A DNA stretch of 64,000 bases, taken from assembly GCF_018860665.1 (NCBI RefSeq), contig NZ_JAHKPK010000028.1:1-64000 (forward strand), given 5' to 3'. Below the pieces are notes generated by a model. The model was not told where the DNA came from, made no database searches, and saw only the letters and a program-made list of their open reading frames with translations. Positions 60,978-64,000 of this stretch are shown one piece after another (the first letter of the stretch is position 1; each line of letters opens with the position of its first letter). The translations under genes were made by a program, and so were the position numbers. The DNA comes from Pacificibacter marinus (lineage in GTDB: Bacteria > Pseudomonadota > Alphaproteobacteria > Rhodobacterales > Rhodobacteraceae).

Positions 60978-62174
60978 ATGTCATCGTCGACCCCTCTGCC
61001 GCTCTCAACCGCAATGCAAAACACGATGGCGCCGCCCATCATGGAAGCATCGACTTGGCTTGAAGGGGTTTCATTTTCCGCTGACAAGCCTTTGATCAAC
61101 CTTTCACAAGCCGCCCCGACACAGGCCCCGCCCCTTGCGCTGCGTCGTGAAATGGCGCGCATTGCTGTGGAGGACGACAGCGCACATCATTATGGTGACG
61201 TTTTGGGCCTGCCAGCATTGCGTGGCGAGATTGCCAATCAGTGGAGCAGCAAATACCACGGCCAAATCAAAGCCGAAGACGTGGCGATCACCTCAGGCTG
61301 CAACCAAGCGTTCACGGCCGTGATGTCGACGCTCTGCGCGGCGGGCGACGAGATCATTTTGCCCACACCTTGGTATTTCAATCACAAAATGTGGGCCGAT
61401 ATGAATGGCGTGTCTGTGGCCCCCTTGATGACAGGGCCAGATCTGTTACCCGATTTGGAATCGGCGGCGAAGCTGATCACCCCGCGCACCCGCGCCATCG
61501 TTTTGGTTAGCCCCAACAACCCCGGCGGTGTTGAATATCCAGCCGAACTGGTCACACAATTTTATGCGCTCGCCAAAGCGCGCCGGATCGCTTTGGTGAT
61601 TGATGAAACCTATCGCGATTTTGACGCGCGCGACGGAGTGCCGCATTATCTGTTCCAGCAACCTGATTGGCGCGAAACTGTTGTGCAGCTTTATTCTTTT
61701 TCCAAGGTCTACCGGATGATGGGCCACCGCGTGGGGGCAATCGTCGCGAGCCCCGCACGTCTGGCACAGGTTGAAAAATACCTAGACACCGTCACCATCT
61801 GCCCCAATCAATTGGCACAAAAAACAGCACTTTGGGCGATGCAAAACCTATCGGATTGGGTGGCGGCAGAACGTGTTGAAATATTGACAAGACGCGCAGC
61901 CATCGAGGACGGTTTCAAAGCGCTGTCAGACAAAGGCTGGCATTTGCGGGGCTGTGGTGCTTATTTTGCTTATGTCGAACACCCGTTTGATATGCCCTCA
62001 TCACAGCTTGCCCCATGGTTGGTCAAAAACGCGGCACTCTTGGTCTTGCCCGGTACGATGTTTATGCCAAAGGGGCATAGCGGTGGTGAAAAACACCTGC
62101 GTATTGCCTTTGCCAATGCCGATCTCGCACAAATCTCGCAGCTTTTTGATCGTCTGGCACAGATTGAGCCCTAA
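60978..62174 (+). CDS. Class I/II pyridoxal-phosphate aminotransferase
   Basis: A 398-residue fold-type I aminotransferase. YGDVLGLPALRGEIANQWSS, ITSGCNQAFTAVMSTLCAAG, PTPWYFNHKMWADMNGV, VLVSPNNPGGVEYPAELV with the conserved Asn-Pro-Gly, VIDETYRDF and the PLP-lysine motif YSFSKVYRMMGHRVG are visible. The C-terminal Arg (KHLRIAFAN) for the substrate carboxylate is present. The substrate cannot be named from the sequence. AAAGGA precedes the ATG. Confidence 0.88.
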   Translation: MSSSTPLPLSTAMQNTMAPPIMEASTWLEGVSFSADKPLINLSQAAPTQAPPLALRREMARIAVEDDSAHHYGDVLGLPALRGEIANQWSSKYHGQIKAEDVAITSGCNQAFTAVMSTLCAAGDEIILPTPWYFNHKMWADMNGVSVAPLMTGPDLLPDLESAAKLITPRTRAIVLVSPNNPGGVEYPAELVTQFYALAKARRIALVIDETYRDFDARDGVPHYLFQQPDWRETVVQLYSFSKVYRMMGHRVGAIVASPARLAQVEKYLDTVTICPNQLAQKTALWAMQNLSDWVAAERVEILTRRAAIEDGFKALSDKGWHLRGCGAYFAYVEHPFDMPSSQLAPWLVKNAALLVLPGTMFMPKGHSGGEKHLRIAFANADLAQISQLFDRLAQIEP

Positions 62175-62248
62175 TCTGGCCCGATCTGCCTTGCGAGCCG
62201 CCGCCGAACCCCCTAGACAATTCGCAGTTTGATGGGAGACAGATCGAT

Positions 62249-64000
62249 ATGGCGCGCAAAAACGGTTCCGGCAAAAAAATGGTTGTCTGGGGTATCCTCG
62301 GTCTTTTGATCGTGGGCCTTGGCGGGTTTGGCACGGCCAACTTTGGCGGCTCGATCAGCAATGTCGGCTCTGTCGGTGATCGCGATATCGACGTAAACAC
62401 CTATGCCAATGCTTTGACGAACGAGATCAGCCGTTTTGAGCAGCAAATCGGCCAGCAGATGTCGATTGAGCAGGCCGAACAAATCGGTATCCCTGCCCGC
62501 GTGTTGAACCAATTGTTCAACCAAGCGGCACTTGACGGCGAAACAGCACGCCTTGGCCTGTCTGTTGGCGACGCAGCTGTGCGCAGCCAGCTTTTGTCTA
62601 TCCCAGCATTTCAAGGCTTGGACGGCACATTTGACGCCGACACATACAGAGCCTCGTTAAACCGCATCGGTGAAAATCCATCGTCTTTTGAAGAGGGCTT
62701 GCGCGAAGATTTATCACGCGCTTTGTTGCAAGGGGCTTTGACGACAGGCGTGACGATGCCTGACATTTACGGTGATGTCGTTGTGGAATGGATCGGCGAA
62801 CGCCGCACGATTTCAGTCGCGACCATGGGCGATGACGCTCTGTCCACAGGCGTCCCTGTGCCAACAGAGGCGGATATCAAGGCACAATATGACGCCAATC
62901 CAGACGCCTATACCGCGCCCGAAACGCGCAATGTCACCTATGTTTGGCTCACACCCGCCATGATCAGTGACGAGGTTGATCTGGATGAGGCCAGCCTACG
63001 CCAGATTTACGACGATAACATCGCGCAATTTGTGCAAGCAGAACGCCGCTTGGTCGAGCGTCTGGTCTTTGGCACAGTCGAGGACGCCGCAGCAGCCTCT
63101 GCGCGGCTAAAAGCGGGCGAGACCACATATGATGACGAAATCACAGCCCGTGGTTTGGATATCGTTGATGCAGACATGGGTGACGTCGCTCTAAGCGACC
63201 TTGGCCCCGCCGGCGACGCTGTTTTCGCGCTTGAGGTCTCCGGTGTCTCGGATGTGATCAATACCGACCTCGGCCCTGCAATTTTCCGTGTGAACGGCAT
63301 CTTGGAGGCTTCTGAAATTTCCTTTGACGAGGCCCGCGCGGATTTGTCGGTCGAAATGGCCGCAGACGCAGCCCGCCGCGATATTTCCGACATGATCGAA
63401 GATCTTGATGATCTTTTGGCCTCAGGTGCGACCTTAGAAGAAGTGGCCGCTGAAACCCGTATGGAGCAAGGCCAACTGGGCTGGACAGCCACATCAGAAG
63501 ACGGAATCGCGTCCTATTCTGCTTTTGTCGCAGCAGTGCGCGCCGCCGAAGTGGGCGATTTCCCTGAAATCATTGAGCTGTCCGATGGCGGTATCTTTGC
63601 CATGCGCCTTGATTCTGTAACCCCTGCTACGCTGAGCCCTCTTGAAGATGTGCGTGACCAAGTCGTCGCCGATTGGGAAGTGGCCGAAACAGCCCGTCAA
63701 ATGCTCGTGCGGGCGCAAGATCTGGAAAGCCAAGTCGCCTCAGGCACACCGCTTGCGGATCTTGGCCTGCCCGTTGAAACTTTCGAGACCATCACACGCC
63801 AAGACTTCATCTCGACGATGCCAGAAGGCTTTATCGACGTTGTGTTTGAACCAGGTTTGGCAACCGGAGCCACAACACTGATCGAAGGCGACGGACGGGT
63901 TATCATCGCCCTGATTGATGCCGTATTGCCGCCAGAAGATACAGCAGACAACACAGCCATCGCCGACAGTTACATCGCCTCTGCCGCGCAAGGTGCTGCC
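62249..64000 (+). CDS. ppiD: PpiD-like periplasmic peptidyl-prolyl isomerase/foldase (partial)
   Basis: 584 codons are visible and the frame is open at the right edge. A cytoplasmic basic start (MARKNGSGKK), one membrane helix (VVWGILGLLIVGLGGFGTA) and a large periplasmic part follow: a SurA_N-like chaperone region (NALTNEISRFEQQIGQQMSI, RLGLSVGDAAVRSQLLSIPA) and a parvulin-type region near residues 250-370. This is the layout of PpiD/SurA-like membrane foldases that help outer-membrane proteins leave the Sec translocon. GGGAGAC precedes the ATG. Confidence 0.88.
   Translation, partial: MARKNGSGKKMVVWGILGLLIVGLGGFGTANFGGSISNVGSVGDRDIDVNTYANALTNEISRFEQQIGQQMSIEQAEQIGIPARVLNQLFNQAALDGETARLGLSVGDAAVRSQLLSIPAFQGLDGTFDADTYRASLNRIGENPSSFEEGLREDLSRALLQGALTTGVTMPDIYGDVVVEWIGERRTISVATMGDDALSTGVPVPTEADIKAQYDANPDAYTAPETRNVTYVWLTPAMISDEVDLDEASLRQIYDDNIAQFVQAERRLVERLVFGTVEDAAAASARLKAGETTYDDEITARGLDIVDADMGDVALSDLGPAGDAVFALEVSGVSDVINTDLGPAIFRVNGILEASEISFDEARADLSVEMAADAARRDISDMIEDLDDLLASGATLEEVAAETRMEQGQLGWTATSEDGIASYSAFVAAVRAAEVGDFPEIIELSDGGIFAMRLDSVTPATLSPLEDVRDQVVADWEVAETARQMLVRAQDLESQVASGTPLADLGLPVETFETITRQDFISTMPEGFIDVVFEPGLATGATTLIEGDGRVIIALIDAVLPPEDTADNTAIADSYIASAAQGAA

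Overview
The window looks like an alphaproteobacterial chromosome of the Rhodobacteraceae (Roseobacter group). Signs of this are the B12-dependent ribonucleotide reductase NrdJ, an aspartate/glutamate leucyltransferase (Bpt), a TakP-like TRAP transporter, a PhoX phosphatase with a Tat signal, DUF2852, a dual cold-shock-domain protein and moderately GC-rich codon use. All calls come from reading the sequence; no database search was run.

Positions 1 to about 33,630 are a nearly complete Mu-like transposable prophage. The left tip lies before position 1. A LexA/CI-like repressor (249-932, minus) faces the early operon across an 87-bp control region with three operator-like palindromes. The early operon (1,020-8,390) holds a Cro-like protein, a ParB-like protein, the MuA-type DDE transposase, the MuB-type ATPase, winged-helix/HTH proteins, DUF3164, GemA and a Mor-like activator. 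A terminator follows. The late genes then run: amidase endolysin, holin, Mu gp25-27-like proteins, terminase, portal, gpF, gpG, protease/scaffold and major head protein. The tail is not Mu-like: tube protein, chaperone with a -1 frameshift (GGGAAAC), tape measure, DUF1833, NlpC/P60, J-like tip and an SGNH-domain fibre form a flexible siphovirus-type tail. The phage is therefore a Mu/lambda mosaic of the B3/D3112/RcapMu kind.

The main foreign-looking cargo is an AT-rich P-loop ATPase gene (15,992-17,293) lodged between gpG and the protease gene. It has its own leader ORF with a strong ribosome binding site and a terminator that is an exact 37-bp copy of the one closing the early operon. It is the best candidate here for an undescribed phage-defence or exclusion function. 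A repeat array at 33,475-33,626 probably contains the transposase-binding sites of the right end.

From 33.7 kb on the genes are host genes: DUF2852 and RDD membrane proteins; bpt; a TRAP transporter operon (minus) divergent from a NarL-type two-component system; a DoxX protein; PhoX; ilvB-lipoprotein-ilvN behind a classical Leu/Val attenuator; an XRE-type regulator; a divergent cold-shock-like small protein; a structured RNA region; nrdJ with a long structured leader; tRNA-Pro(TGG); DUF192 and dual-CSD proteins; pdxH; fabI; a LysE-type exporter; gpt; a small hypothetical protein; an aminotransferase; and a PpiD-like foldase running off the right edge.
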